Shown: positions 1 through 14,000, numbered from the stretch's first letter. The stretch: DNA of 64,000 nt from Scatophagus argus (GCF_020382885.2 NC_058499.1:1820001-1884000); one strand, 5' to 3'. The notes: a model not told the origin generated them from the sequence alone. Made by a program: numbers and translations.

Positions 1-600
1 TGAGTTTTCGTAAAGTCAGAGGTCCAAAGAAAGCTGCTACAGCAGGTAATCTATAAAACCAGATTCCCATGTTGTCCTACAAAGGCCACCGTAGGAGAAA
101 CTCAAGACAAACGGCAGTACAGTGGTCTGTCTGAATAACCATCACAGTTACATCGGAGGGGGGGGGGGGGAGAGGGGGGAGGAGGGGGATGCCGCAGTAA
201 AGTCTGAGCCTGACACATCATTACAATATTTAACAAAATGCCAAGTAAATGTTAGATTTAAGTTTAATTGGACTCTGCAGGACGTCTCTGAGGAGCTTCC
301 TGCTGTCCTCTCAATAACACTAACAGCACTGACGCTGTTACTCATTACAGTCCTTCATGAGTACCGTGTGAGCAGCTGGGGGGCAGGAGTCGACCTCTTC
401 ACACTGAAGCTTTAAATACTCATCTGTCACCCCAAAGATCCCTGCTGCCACATAACGAACATGAACACCGTGACTACCTGCCGGAAGCTTTGTGGACGCG
501 GACACGTTCACCGGGCGCCGTTTGCTGAGGAAACCGTTCAGTGACGGACAGGATGCGACCAAAGCAAAGCAAACGCAGAACTGCTCGGACAAAAACAGGA
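1..600. other. Intergenic DNA beyond the wasl 3' end
   Basis: I see no coding exon here. A G-rich run at about 157-190 (a 13-G stretch followed by shorter G runs) is the only notable structure. The short open frames on both strands have no recognisable protein features. Confidence 0.6.
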
Positions 601-626
601 GACACATTTCTCTGTAAATATTAACA

Positions 627-632
627 TTTATT
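627..632 (-). terminator. Candidate polyadenylation signal of wasl (distal)
   Basis: The hexamer reads AATAAA on the minus strand, 1.2 kb after the wasl stop. A second AATAAA lies at 839-844. Which one is used cannot be told from sequence alone. Confidence 0.4.
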
Positions 633-1078
633 TCAGTATACAATTTAGTATTCTCATTGTCCCCCCCGACCCTTTTCACAGGTTCTCTGTCGGTATCTCG
701 GCTGCTCGGTGCAGCATCGGGCCTCGCTGGGCGGTTAAAACGAGCGCGCACACCGAGGATCACAGCCACCGCGACGCCACGAGCTGCTCGCAAATGCCAC
801 ATTTGGTTCAATATTATTATTTGCTGTTTTTATATCTTTTTATTATTATTCTCCATACGGAGGCATTTACAGTCGCATTGCATAAAATTAAGTTTGTTAA
901 CTGAAGGACGGAAGAGGATGAAGAGTTTTCATATCTTTTAGTTTCTCTGCGTGATGCGGTATTTGAAATACTGAGCGCCGATAAGGTTTCCTCCCGCAGG
1001 AAATAACGGAATGATGTCACAACAAAAACAACCAACCAGACAGGAAGAACAAAACGTTCGCTTCACAGACGCCACTCT

Positions 1079-1100
1079 GTGTGTGTGTGTGTGTGTGTGT
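1079..1100. repeat. (GT)11 microsatellite
   Basis: Eleven uninterrupted GT units lie within the presumed wasl 3' UTR. Confidence 0.95.
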
Positions 1101-1869
1101 TTCTGTATTAAGACAAAGGAAGTCAGTCATGTCACCATGTAACAAAATCTTTAGCTTTAAAAAGTGTTCACTGTAACCTGCTTGAAATGAAATAAAAACC
1201 ATTGGACAAAACACACACACCTGAAAAAACACAAAACTGAACTATCGTATAAACTGTGTGCAAATAAACGGCTTTGACTTCATAAAAAACAAAAAGCTGA
1301 AAATCCACACGAGGCGACCGAGCCGCCGCATTTTGGTCAAAGGGTTCGTGACAAAGTAGGAAACACGTTAAGGACGTAGCGTCAACTCACGTCTGAGCCG
1401 CCGGCCGTCAAACGCGAAGGGGATCCCGCCCGTTTGGTCGCTGCTCGTCCCGCCCCCCGAACCCGGGAACGACAACACGAAGAGATTAACACAAGAAGTA
1501 TTTCCCAAGGAGCACACGAAGTGTCCGATTCAGAGTCGCCCCAGCGGGGAGCGGCTCCCGTTTCATATGATCGATTATTGATAAAGACATGAAGCCGGCT
1601 GCGTTAAGTGCTTTGTAAGGACGGGCGGCGGGAAGCGCGCGCTCCTTAACGACGAGGTGGCAGATTTAACGGATGAGGTATTGCACAGATTAATTAGAAT
1701 CGTCATAAAAAACAAAAAGCAAAAACAAAAAAAAGGCAAAAATAAATATACAGCCGATTCATACAACATTTACATTAGAGCTCGAGTCAGGTGCTGGAAG
1801 ATTTGGAGGAGACATTTTAGTGCCAGCGGGAGGTGCAGAGGGGCTCGGGGTTCAGGAGACCAACGCTCG

Positions 1870-1931
1870 CTAGTCCTCCCACTCGTCGTCGTCTTCGAAG
1901 TCCTCGTCGTCTTCGTCATCCTCGTCTTCGT
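1870..1931 (-). CDS. wasl: wasl coding exon 10 (acidic tail and stop)
   Basis: This exon encodes 20 residues made almost only of Asp and Glu with one Phe and the penultimate-region Trp (DEWED). That is the Arp2/3-binding acidic motif, followed by TAG. Confidence 0.96.
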
Positions 1932-4900
1932 CTGGGGGGGAGGAGACACATTTGAAAAGGGACATCGTGACAGTGGAAACATTTTCACGTTAACTCAGTC
2001 ATTTCATTTCAGTGGCCCAATGGCTTCGTTTATTAGCGAGGCTTAGAGGTGCTGCCGGACAGACGCAGGTCCTACACGGCCAGGCTAGCCGTTTCCCTCC
2101 GTTTCCAGGCTTTATGCTAAGCTAAGTTAGCCGGCTGCTGGCTACAAAAAAGTGTCAATCTCATTCAACTCTCAGCTAAAATATCAAACTATTCCTTTAA
2201 GTATGGACGTGCCCTTGGAAACGGTGTCCCCGGATGTCGTGGTCACAGGATGTGTGTCTCAGGTGTTGCGGTTACCTGAGGAATGGATGGCTTTGCTCCT
2301 CTTCTGCATCACTTCCATGAGAGCGCCGACGATGCCGGCAGTGGGAGCTGGTGTTGGAGGACTGGACTCTGGATGATCGGACACCTGGAGGCACAAGAAC
2401 GGATCCGGTCCAGTTTGAGACAAGTATTATCACCTTTCTTTAAACATACAAATCAGGTAACATTCATATGTGTGGGAAAACAAATTCTTCATCCGTCCCT
2501 TTGACAAGAAGGCCACCACAACATCCTGTTTATTCATGCTGATGTGCTTTAGAGGTGTGTTTTAACAAAGATCGGTTTGCCCCACCTGATGGCGATGGCA
2601 TAGCCTACAGGAAGTGACTCAGAAAACGCCACAGTAAAGGCACTGCAGGAAAGAGATTAACAAACCCTTCGAACCTTTCATTCATTTAGTGATGCACAGG
2701 AAGTTTCACTCTCTTCACGCTTTTTCAAACAAAACTGTGCACATTTTTTAAAATATTCATCTACATTTTGGCCGATTGGCACCATGGAGTCGTGTCCAGT
2801 TGGCTCGTGTCTTTCATCTGCGGGAGGCAGACTTAAGGACACTGAGGGAGACGCTGTGGTGTACTGCAGTATTTATACCAGTGACGCTTCCATCACAGAA
2901 AACCATCAAGTTGGTCTGAATGTGAAAATGTGCTTCTTGTGTTTGTGCGATTTGTGACACAAACTGTGAGTTCGCCTTACGGTCTTGAGCTGGATCCCCT
3001 GTCGGATCTGGTCCAGCAGGGCGTCTCGTCCCACGCTGGAGGCCGGCGCTCTGTTGTTCTGCTCCACCTTCTTCAGCTGGGTTCCTCCTCTGATCTGCTC
3101 CAGCAGCGCCGACTTCCCGCCGGGGCTCGGCGAGTGAGGAGAGTCTCCGCCTCCACCGACGCCATCCAGATCCGGAGGGGGAGGTGGGCCAGGGGGAGGA
3201 GGTGGAGGAGGAGGTGGAGGGGGTGGAGCAGGGGCAGAACCACCACTGCTGCTTAGTGGAGAATGCTGGGCCAATGGGGGAGGCGGAGGGGGTGGGGCTT
3301 GGGGGGCGACAGATGAGTGCGAGGAGGATGGAGGAGGAGGAGGAGGAGGAGGCTGGTGGTGGTGATGGTGGGGAGGAGGCGGGGGCTGGTGACCTCCTCT
3401 GGTGGGAGGAGGTGGAGGAGGCGGAGCACCAAGAGTTCCTGGTCTAGAGGGAGGCGGTGGAGGAGGAGCTGAGGCGGGGGCTCTGGATGGAGGAGGGGGA
3501 GGAGGGGCTCCACGGCTCCCTCTGGATGGCGGAGGAGGAGGGGGCGGTGCTGAGCTGTGCAGGGGCGGAGGAGGAGGAGGAGGACCGCCACGAGAGGGAG
3601 GTGGAGGGGGTGCTGCAGGAGGGAGATGGACATGATCAGGTTGTATCAGTGTCAATAAAGTTTCCCAAAGAGTGCAAACTGACTCAGGATCAGTGCAACT
3701 TAACCCACGCCGAGTCACATGACCTCTATGATCACATGACCACCACCTGCATCCTCACAGCTCTCACCTGTGCTGCTGTGGTTCTGCTCAGTATCAGAAC
3801 CCATGAGAGGGGGGCAGCGGGCAGAACTGGGGACAAGAATGCTGGTTCAAGGCTTCACTTGCCACACCTGGTGGCTAAATGCACTAAATGCAGTCTGCTC
3901 AGCTCTGGTGCTTTTCTCAATATTTTTAAAGGGTTTTACGTACCAAATAGCAATTTTTGCATTAGCTTGCTTATTTGTATGTTTTGTTAATAGATTCAGT
4001 GAATTTTGAACAAGAATACTGAAAATGAATCCAAAATGTGACAGAAAAGTGAACAAAACATCTGTCACTGTCAACATCTGAGGAGGACATTTTTCAACAA
4101 CAACAACAGGCAAAACAGTCAATCAAATTATATAGGAAATAAATTGCAAATTAGTCAATAATGGAACTAATAGTAAACTTGTAGCCTCAGAGTGCAGGTA
4201 TGGAAACTGAAGCCAGGAAGAGAAGCCCAACAACCGCTGATCACCAGTAATATCCCAGTACTCATCAGAAACACGTTTAAATCATTAGGACAGCAAGAAA
4301 AGATCCTCCATCCTTCTATTCCTGGTCTGGACCTGAGACACACTGTGACACAGCAGCCTAGATTCAGATTCAGATCACTCGACAGTCCTCTCGGTGCAGT
4401 TTAACATGAATAAAACATGGAGAGAAACTCAGGACAGAAGAAAGACGAGTCTGTCACCAGGAATCAGAAACTCAGACAGAAACTACGGTTTCATCTGCAC
4501 ACCTAAAATCTGATGTCTCACAGGAAAATGCAGGAAGTGATAAAACTGCTTGATACTCCATGACAGTCCAACAGCCGGCCTGTTGGACTGTGTGAGTCCA
4601 AACACATTTAATCAATGTAATGATGTCAACGTGCTCAAAGTGCTGCTTGGTGTCTTTACGCGACGAAGGACTTGAACAATTCATCACTCGTCAAAACAGA
4701 TCGGGATTCATTTTCTGCCTGAAGATGAACTGAACTAATGCTTTCAGCACTCAAATAATGCACCAAAATATCTGTGAGTTTACAACACAGATGGTCTTAA
4801 AAAGATTTTTTTAAATTACTGAAAATGAGAGAAGTCCACAGTGTCTGAGGGACACGATCACACACAAAACCTGATGAAACTGAGGAGCGTCAACGAACGC

Positions 4901-4966
4901 TGAGCTGCTGAACACCAGTTTGACACATCAAAGCTCTGCATGTGCGTGTGTGTGAGTGCGTGTGTG

Positions 4967-5008
<42 letters not shown>

Positions 5009-8000
5009 CTCACCCTGCCTCCTCAGCTCGTTCTTCACAGCCTCCACCCCTCCCTTCTTCTCGATGAAGTCGTAGATGACCTTGGACGTCTCTCGGTCCT
5101 TCAGCTGAGCCTCGGAGATGCCGCACATGTCGAACAGGTTCTTCAGTTCAGGGTCCAGATTGTTCAGCTGCAACGTCCACAGCACACACGTCAGGACCAC
5201 ATTTTAAGACGAGACTCCAAGTTTGTGCCACACTCAAATGTTCCTCGATTGAATTGGGAAATTTAGGTTATTATTAGTAACAGTTATGAGACTAATTTAA
5301 CACCCGCAGCCTCAGCTTGGAGTTTAATCTGAAACCTATAACGTTTTTCACTTGATTTTATTATATTTGTCTTGTCTTTCTGCTTTTGATGATTTTATTA
5401 TCATTTACACTGACTAACTTTCCCATTTTTCTGCCTTCGTTTCTCTTCCTGTTCTATTAATGTTGGGGTTTTGTCTGACTGTCGATCATATGGTTTTGTG
5501 TTGATTTCTTCAGTTAATAAAAACACACCCAGACTTCCACAGAAACATGAGGTGTGAAGCTGAGTACAGAAAAGAGTTTCCTGCTCCTCTCTGATTGGCT
5601 TTTTTTGTTTTGTTCAAAAGCAGTGAGCTTCAGCTTCTTCTGCAGTGAAGGTAAATTCCACAGCAGTCAGTCACAGTGTCGGTGCGACCCCTGGTGGCCA
5701 ACAGCTGGAATTACAAACAGTCTGAAACCTGACATCCAACATTAATCTGCAGCTCTGAACCGTCTCCTACCAAGAAATATTCAGCCCTCCTGTTTCTGTC
5801 ACGCTGCAGTGCATTCTGGGACTCTCTGGTGTGTGACCGACATGCCGGATCGATCAGTCGGGTGAACGGAGACGATGACTGGAAGGTAACGAGCGTCCTG
5901 CTCGTTAAACCCATTAGCGGACTCACATCAGCAGGAGCGGTTGCTACAAGAGTTCCTGAACAGCCTCCTCTCTACGACTACAGACATTTTAAATGATGCA
6001 GTACAAATCACTAATAGCTCAGGATACTCTGGATACTCTCTCAGGATAATCCCTGCAGCACACCCATACAAAAACAACATGTAAAATGAGGAAGACCTCT
6101 GCAGGGGTCAGTGCCAAACCACAGTGCTCCTTTATGCTCGGAGAAAACGATTTGTAGACCTGCAACAATTTAATGATTCTGTGACAACTACAACTAAATT
6201 GTATTTTAGCAATCGGTTTGAGTGCATTTTTTAACTCCGTGATGACAGTGAAGTGAAAATCTGTGGGTTGTGGACAAAACACGACACCTGATGAGCATTT
6301 TTCACTGCCTAATAGAACAAACAACTTTTGGTTAAATGATTAATCAACAAGCCCCAATCTCCTGCAGGTCAGGGTTTGTTATTTTGGCAGCCTGTCACGT
6401 CTGTTTATCCTCTTTTTAATGACGCCTGCAACCTAAATTGTTTGTTTTTAATTGCAAAATCTGATGCACCTGACAGAGAAAGAAGAAGTTTTTACTAGAA
6501 GACAATACGACAACACAGTGACCATGTGGTCACCTGCACGGCCAGCAGGACTCTGGAAACCTGTTTGGAATATCGAGCTGGTTGAATAACTATTTGTACA
6601 TGAGAAAAACTTGTTGTGTTTATTAAAGTTAAGGTTGTCACACAGCTCTTCACAGCGCTTCTCCAGCTGTGTTCACTTTGACGGACTTTCACTGAAGCCA
6701 ACACTGAACCTCTAACTGTGATCACATCAGAAGAAGTATTTTTAACACAGCAGCTGACAGCTAAAATACTTTCACAGTAAAACAAAGCAGAGCTTCCTGG
6801 CTGCTGCAGCTCTTCTTGTGAAGTCAAAGCCAGACACTTCACGTCTTATTAATTAACTTTATTTATACGACATAAATAAAGTTTTTTGTGCTCAACACCA
6901 CAGTGCAACCATCAGAGCCTTTTGAGACTGCGAAGAGACAAGTGCTTTGCATGTGCTGGTATTCAAGTCTGCTTATTTTTTAACTTTCTGCAGTCTGCTA
7001 ACGAGGCTGCAGACTCTGGAACGTTCTGCGTCTGTGTGATGTTTGTGGACACGAGCAGGAAACAAAAGGAGTCCATTGTGTGGTGTAAACATGCAGTCAC
7101 CACACAGGTCACTATTGTACTGTGTTTGTGTGTGTGAGAGATTGTGAAGGGTACTCACATCGAAACCTGTGTTTGGATCCCAGCCCACGTGACCGATGTG
7201 CCTGAAGAAGACAGGGAAGAACATGATGAGATGACACTCACTCTCTCACACACACACACACACAAAGTATTTCGCCTGTGCACGTGTGCGACCATGTGCA
7301 TATGCTAAATAGTGAGTCCCCCCCCCCCACCCCCCCCCCCCCCCCCCCCCCCCACCCCCACATACACAAGCTAGTCACAGACAGTGGCTGGTCACTGAGC
7401 ATTCTCAGACTATAGCACAACATGTTGACTGTCGCCACGATGCCCAGTGTTACTGCAGGACACACACGGACACACACACACACACAGCTGGGCTCTGTTT
7501 CATGTTTCAGTGCTTAAAGGGTGACTGACTGCTGATGGAAGCTCTCAGGTCTGAAGGGCGACTCACTGGAAGTTGCTGGGCGTGCCGATGTCCGCCTTGG
7601 TCAGCTTCTTCTTCTTGCCTTTGGTCTTCTTGTCCTTGCGGGTGAGCCCGCTGTGGCTCAGCATGTTGTTGAGGTGGTACGGCTGCTGGTGGCTGTGCGA
7701 GTTGTGGAAGCGGACGTTGTTGATCTCCGGGTTCTTGATGTCCACCGTGGCCATGTGCAGAGCTGGACCTGGCGAGAGGACAGAAATGTGAGATGTGGTT
7801 GATGTTGTGACAGCAAAACTTCTGTGTGTGAAGTGGATTTTGTTCACAGAAACTGCATGTAAACACAGCAGGCACAATCCTGAGGTCAACAGAGATGAAC
7901 CAGCTCATGTACGTGTGTTGTTGTAATTACTGTAACATCATCAGGATGGGTTTCCACAGGGTTCACACAGAATACAGCAGCTTTAAGGCGACACAACATG

Positions 8001-11000
8001 GCCTGATCCAGTACAACACACGTGAACGCACATTCCTGGACTTTGAACCATGATGGTTTGTGTTCCTACCGTTTGGTTTTCGTTGTGAGGTTGAAAGAAG
8101 AGCTGCTCTGACCATGTTCTAGTTTGTCAGAATGAGTGTGTGCCAATGGAGGTGTTTTGGCATGTGTCAAACTGGACCTCCTGGATTATGTCATACCCCT
8201 CAAAGTGTTGTGTGGGTTCCTTTAACACTACTGTTTTGGCTGTAATGAAGACAAGATCCTACAGGGGGACGCTGGCAACACTTTAGACTGTAAGTGAGGT
8301 GTTCGCTGTAGTAAAATCTGACTGTCCCATCCTGACATACTGACAACAATCATCTGTTTTTTTCTAATATAAACGTTGTCCTGCTGTCCCTACCCTCTGG
8401 TGGGTCCTGCTCGGGCCTCCAATTCTTCATAATCTCTCCAGACCGCAACAGCATCCGACATAATCACTAATCCACTGCTAATCCCAGTCCAAATCCCTGG
8501 ACTCCCCATGAATGCTGGATGTCGAGACCAGATCAACCGGCCCGCCTCAAATCTGCAGTCTCCTGAGGAACAGGATGGGCAGGGTGTCGGTTTCCACTTT
8601 CAAGAAGAGCAGCATGGAACTGTGGCTTTGATTCTCAGGCCTACGCAGGTGGCTCAGATGCTAAAAAGTTATAACAACGTAGAACGCTTCAGTGCAGTGT
8701 TTTGACATGTACTGAAAAGTGTCAGGTACTGAGAGGTAACATAACGTGTGCTAACAGAGAAGCTAAGCCAGCTCATTATAAACAGATATGTGCGCATCCA
8801 CAGTCTGTAAGCAACCGACAAGACACCGACGGACACAAAACGTTCTGGATTCTGTTTGTACTTCATTTGCACCAGCGAACATCCATTCAAGGCCACTGCA
8901 TTCAGTTTGTCGACAAGCAGCTTGAGCCCGACTTAAGAGCTCACATCAGGTGACAAGAAAGTGGGAGGTGAACATCTCCAAACAATGTGGCAGTAACAGT
9001 ACCAACATGAGCAGCTTCCTCATTACTGACGTGCTCACAGTGAGAACGTGAGGAGGGGGCGGATCACAAACACATGTCCACAGAGGCGAAGCCGGAGCAG
9101 CACCATCCCAGTGCTGGACTCATGTTTCACAACTGAAATGTCAGAGAGAGAGTGTGTGCCACTGGAGACAAACTTGGATGAAAGAACGATGTCAGGCACA
9201 GATCCTGGGATGTGTTAATCCTGCTCTTTACAGCGCCTGTTGTTTGCCAACACTCCAAAGGCTTAATGAAAGTAAACCGTCTTTTGGGATGACATGTAAA
9301 CACAGCTGCAGAGGAGAAGACCTAAACGGAAGTTCAGACGGGGACCACTGGGACCATTACCAGCAACTGTGCTCATGATGGTGTTTAGGTGCAGCCAAAC
9401 CAGTGCAGTGAAACAGCTTTTACATTCACAGGCCATTTTCACCCACAGACCCCAAATGTTCTGACATACGACAAACAGCCACCTCACTTCATGTCATGTA
9501 CAGGCAACATTCACAGTCTTTGTGCTCCCCATTTTGGTCTCCGCCCACAAGATGGCGCAAAGACAAACCAAAGCTGGGGAGTTTGTGTAAACTGCATCCC
9601 AGACTGGATGAATCGAAAACACCAGCCACACGTTCCAAAATGCTGACGGTTCATCCAGTCGGGAGCTGTGTGGTGATGAAGGAGAAATCTTGAAATCTCT
9701 CACTTGACGAAAATGTTCACAACAGTGAAAACACATCTTTTCCTCTCCATTTTCTCACGGTTTTTCTGTGCCTCCTGGAAATGGTATGCACACAGCTGAC
9801 TGCAATGTGATTTTTCTTGGATGCAGTACTGCAACTGGCCACTGGGAGCCTGCAGCAAGGATGACTGGTGGTGCAGTAACCCGTTCTCTTCATATATTCA
9901 TGGGCCCACTACTCCACGCATGCTGGAGACCTTTCATCTACATTAATTCAGTCAGAAGACTCAGACCAGCGTCTCAGTACTGGCTTTGATCTTGGCGGAT
10001 ATTAAAATGTTCGTGCTGATTCACGTTTCCTCTCATAAACTGAAAGATAAAATGAAGTCTATACAAAACAAATGTTCAGCAGCAGTAAATGAGGGATTAC
10101 AGATTAGTCCTAATGTGCATCACAACAGGGTTTAAAGGGAACAACACCAGAGGCCATGTGGTTCACATATGGCACAGAAGGGCTTCCTGCCGACCAGATT
10201 AACCTGCTGCAGACTCCACTCTGTGACTGTGTGTGTCTGTGAAACAACGCCGCCAGCGTGTCAGGAAACACCACGACTCAGCACTCAAGACTCCTGCCAT
10301 CCACTCAACATCTATTTTTGTCCCGACACACTCAGTGAGCGCGAGCCCTGTTTTCAATCAACAACCACAGTCTGCTGTTGTTGTCCCAGTGTTTTCTAAC
10401 CTGGACTGTTTCACCCAGATTAAACCCGAGGTGTGTGTTCTGGTGCAGGACCTTTACAAGCACAGTGTACGAGTGAAAGCTGGTACTGAATTCCTGCCCA
10501 CACATCCGCCTGAGCCAATAAGGAGCAGCACCCAGCTGTCAATCATGACATTTCAGCCCCTTTTCGTAAAATCTCATAACTAATTAAAACCAAACTTATG
10601 AAAGAAATGAACACTTGAAGCAACAACAGTGTGACAAGAAATACCTAAGATGATAGAAACCATCTTTTGGGAAAAAATTATTTGGCATGTACTTTAAAGC
10701 TTTTGTGTCTTTTTAGAGTTTTTAGTTTGGCTCATGTCCCATATGCTAACATGGAGGGGGAAGAGTTTAGGAGCTGTACTACAGTCAGCCAGCAGGGGGA
10801 GCTCTCATGTCCATCTTTTACATTCAACAGTCTTAACGACTTTAATTTTTCTCCATTTTGTTGTGTTTTATTGAACTTTTTGTTTTTTTGCTGTTGGGGA
10901 ATTTGATTGTCATATTTACCGTTTGGTTTGGAAAACAAAAAAAAGAAAGGAAAGGAAAAAAAAGAGTAAAAACCCCTGAACTGATGCAGTGAGCAAAACC

Positions 11001-14000
11001 AAATCTTAAGATTATTGTTATTGTAGAGTTCAACATACCATTTTTAGGGTCACCTCTCTTCTCTGAAAAAGAAAAATTAACAATAGTTTCAGAACAAAAT
11101 CAACAGGACTGAACTCAACTTAGAAAACATACAATAAAAGATATTTTAAGAGGCGAGAGAAAAGCGTGAGATGCTCCAGAATCAGAAAGTGTGTTAAAGA
11201 TCAGTTAGTGGGATTCTGCAGCAGACAGAGAGAAGGCGAAACCATCAGCAGTAAAATCTTAAAACATGCTGCCTCATGTTGTCGACACAATAGGCAAAAA
11301 CAGTCAGCGAGTCAGTTCAGGAAGTCTTCGACACAACCAGAAAAAGAGATGCTGAAGTTTAGCGAGCTCGGTGTGCATCTGATTAAACCCCCCCACCCCC
11401 CATAAAAGAAAGCCTGCCTCTGGACCCTCAGTCACCACCCCAGTCTGAGTGGTGCACTTCAAAAGGTCGGCATGCTGAGAGGAGCTGGAGGGAAGCCACA
11501 GAGGACCCTCACTGCAGAGATGTTTACGACACAGAGAAGCACACTGAGCTCCCAGCAGCAGAGAAGGAAACTGTCCCAGACCAAACCTCAACTCCTGTCC
11601 TCATCTAAGAAAACACCTTTACCTGTCTGGAATCACACCACTGCACCATGTGAAGCCAGAGAATTTGATGCGACTTGGAATTTAATATTGTGGCTCCAGC
11701 TCTGTCGTTATGCTGAAAAACTTCTCCTGAAACAATGCCAGCACGCTGCCTATCCTTCCTGAATAAAAACCTGCTATGTTGTCGACGACGGCCATTTTAC
11801 GAGGTCCTGGTGGTCGAGAGGAGACTGAACAGTTGACGCTGCTCCACAGACTGCTTGTGAGGTGATGCAACGTCACTGTGACTGTCAGACTGCCTTACCC
11901 ACGAGCATCCCTGTTTGTTGTGCTTATAGAATGGAAATGCGGAATTCAAAACAGGTCTTTTTTTGTTCTGATGCCTGAATTAGTCTAAATGAGGCCTTAA
12001 GGTGTTTACAATCACAACTTTTTGGCTGAGGAGAAACCGAAGAATCACTGCCTGTCGCTGGAGATTACTTGATTAACTGTCTTCAGATCAAGAGTCCAGC
12101 AGCATGTGGGATTCTTCCTTTCAGTACATCCATTCAAATACCACAGCAGCAGCTTAAGCATCAACTCTTACATAAGCTCCTACTCAGACTTGTTGAGATG
12201 CTGAGGTCAAACCAACACGTGTTTCCAAGGTCGATCTGAATTTATCAGCCCTGCACATTTCCTGCTGCAGGAGGACATGAGAAGGCAGACTTGTCAGACA
12301 GGTTTGGGACAGAGGCTGAGGTCTGGTTAGCAGAAGAGGTTGTTAGTGCTCTTCGGTCTGAGCCCAGGTGTGAAAGGTGAAGGGCCAGCAAGCAGAGAAG
12401 GAAGGCAAAACGAAAATAAAACTTACCGGTTTTGCGTTGTCTTCGGTTGAGCAGGTCATTGATGGCAGCTCTGAATCTTTTGGCCTCTTCTTCGCTCGCA
12501 AAGTTCAGGCCGATCTGACAGCTCTGAAGAGGAAGAAGAAAAGCCACAGGTGACAAAAGTCTTCTTCTTTGAATAAAAAAGTGTTCAACAGAAAGATGGC
12601 AGCAGTAAAACAGCAAACCTTGTACCAGGACCAGAAGTGAAGCATCATCAACTTTTAAACATTTATCTGAGAACATCTGTCCCCTTAAAACAACACTAAG
12701 AATGGGTCATTTCAGCAGCGGTCGCCAGTCATTTCTACATGTGATTGATCTACATGTGCCTGATCACACCTCAGTGAACCCGACAGGACTTGATCGGTCA
12801 GACCAGCTGCTGTGGACATTTTTGCTTCTGAGCTAATGAGATGCACACTTACATCTCCTGCAAATGAGATGAAGTAGGATCTGGAGCTGCTGATGACAAA
12901 GTTATGGTACAGTTCCTGTTCAAACATGGTCTTCCCCTCCTGCAAAAACAATAAGAAGGAAACATGAGAGCAAGTTCAGGAGGAGCTCAGCTGTGACTGA
13001 TTTCCATCCAGGGCTTTCAAGGTATGTGAACATGCAGGCAGAACACACACGTTCTGAGGGCAGACGGTCGCCCTTAAGACACCACGCTGATGGTCGGTGA
13101 ACATTCTGGTTCTGGTGTCTCGCCCCACGTGTGGCGCGAGACACCAGAACATGTGCAAGTATGTTGTTGAAAACATTCATATATTAAAATATTGGTTCAA
13201 TTCAGTGATCATGCAGCTAAAACAACAGATTTTAGTCTAGCATTTTTGGTCTTGACACTAATGCGTCTGGCAGCAAGTAAACTATACTTTTGGCCAAGTA
13301 GAGAAAAAATGACAAATAAGTGCATACTATCTCGCTAAAGTGGAGCGTTTTCAGGTGAACTGTCTCTCCCACCAAGTGTTCAACAGCACTGACTGACTGG
13401 ACGCTTGGCCAGAAGCTAAGCACCGTAGAGGACAGCGTCGCTCACCTTGATGTCAAACACCCTGATGAAGTAGGACCTCTGTGGGTTGTCTTTGACCAGA
13501 CAGGCCACTCCACAGCACCTCTTCACCCAGCTGCAGCTCCGGTCTGCGCCGTAAACCTGGACCACCGCCGAACACAGAGTCTGCACACACACAGGACAAA
13601 AGACAGGACGGTGGACGCTTCATTAACAACACATACATTTAACAATCAGGGATATCCTGCAGCAGGTGAAGCTGCCAGATCTGACAGACACATCTGGTGA
13701 GTTGTTAAAAAACAAAGTAGCTCCAGAGGAAACGCACCTGATGCAAACCATTTCAACCGTGATAGGGATCAGATACAGCACACACCTGCTTCACCAGGTG
13801 AGAAACAAAGAGCCAACACTGAAACCTTTTGAAATCAGATTATGAGTCACATGCAAATAATTTCACAACAGATTGTCAAATGTGCAGAATAAACGCGTGC
13901 TTGATAGCATGACTGGACGTGTGTGATTTTGGATTCATTTGTTGTCTTAGTTCGGACTTCAGAATCGCACACCTCCCTAGTCTGGACCGAAACCGCCATC

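Larger units (their letters stand above)
600..1869 (-). other. wasl: wasl 3' untranslated region (approximate)
   Basis: This stretch follows the wasl stop codon in the direction of transcription and has no coding signal. Minus-strand AATAAA hexamers at 839-844 and 627-632 would give a 3' UTR of about 1.0 to 1.25 kb. It includes a GT microsatellite at 1079-1100. The boundary is inferred, since no transcript is available. Confidence 0.5.
1932..2980 (-). other. wasl introns 9 and 8
   Basis: Intron 9 (1932-2275) is largely filled by an old dispersed repeat. Intron 8 (2385-2980) shows nothing beyond AT-rich unique-looking sequence. Confidence 0.8.
3613..5013 (-). other. wasl intron 7
   Basis: No coding signal is seen. 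The intron holds a 12-bp-stem hairpin at 4563-4591 and, at its 5' end on the coding strand, a long CA/CG repeat (4941-5009). Confidence 0.85.
7202..7566 (-). other. wasl intron 5 with simple repeats
   Basis: This short intron is dominated by low-complexity DNA: a CA tract at 7247-7264, a nearly pure C run at 7318-7359 and CA tracts at 7461-7486. Confidence 0.9.
12524..13445 (-). other. wasl introns 3 and 2
   Basis: Intron 3 (12524-12852) shows nothing notable. Intron 2 (12940-13445) contains a 15-bp inverted repeat at 13109-13150. Confidence 0.8.

Noticed and set aside
3184..3635. Long Gly/Glu-rich open frames on the plus strand
   Set aside because: They are the antisense of the wasl poly-proline exon; composition alone keeps them open.
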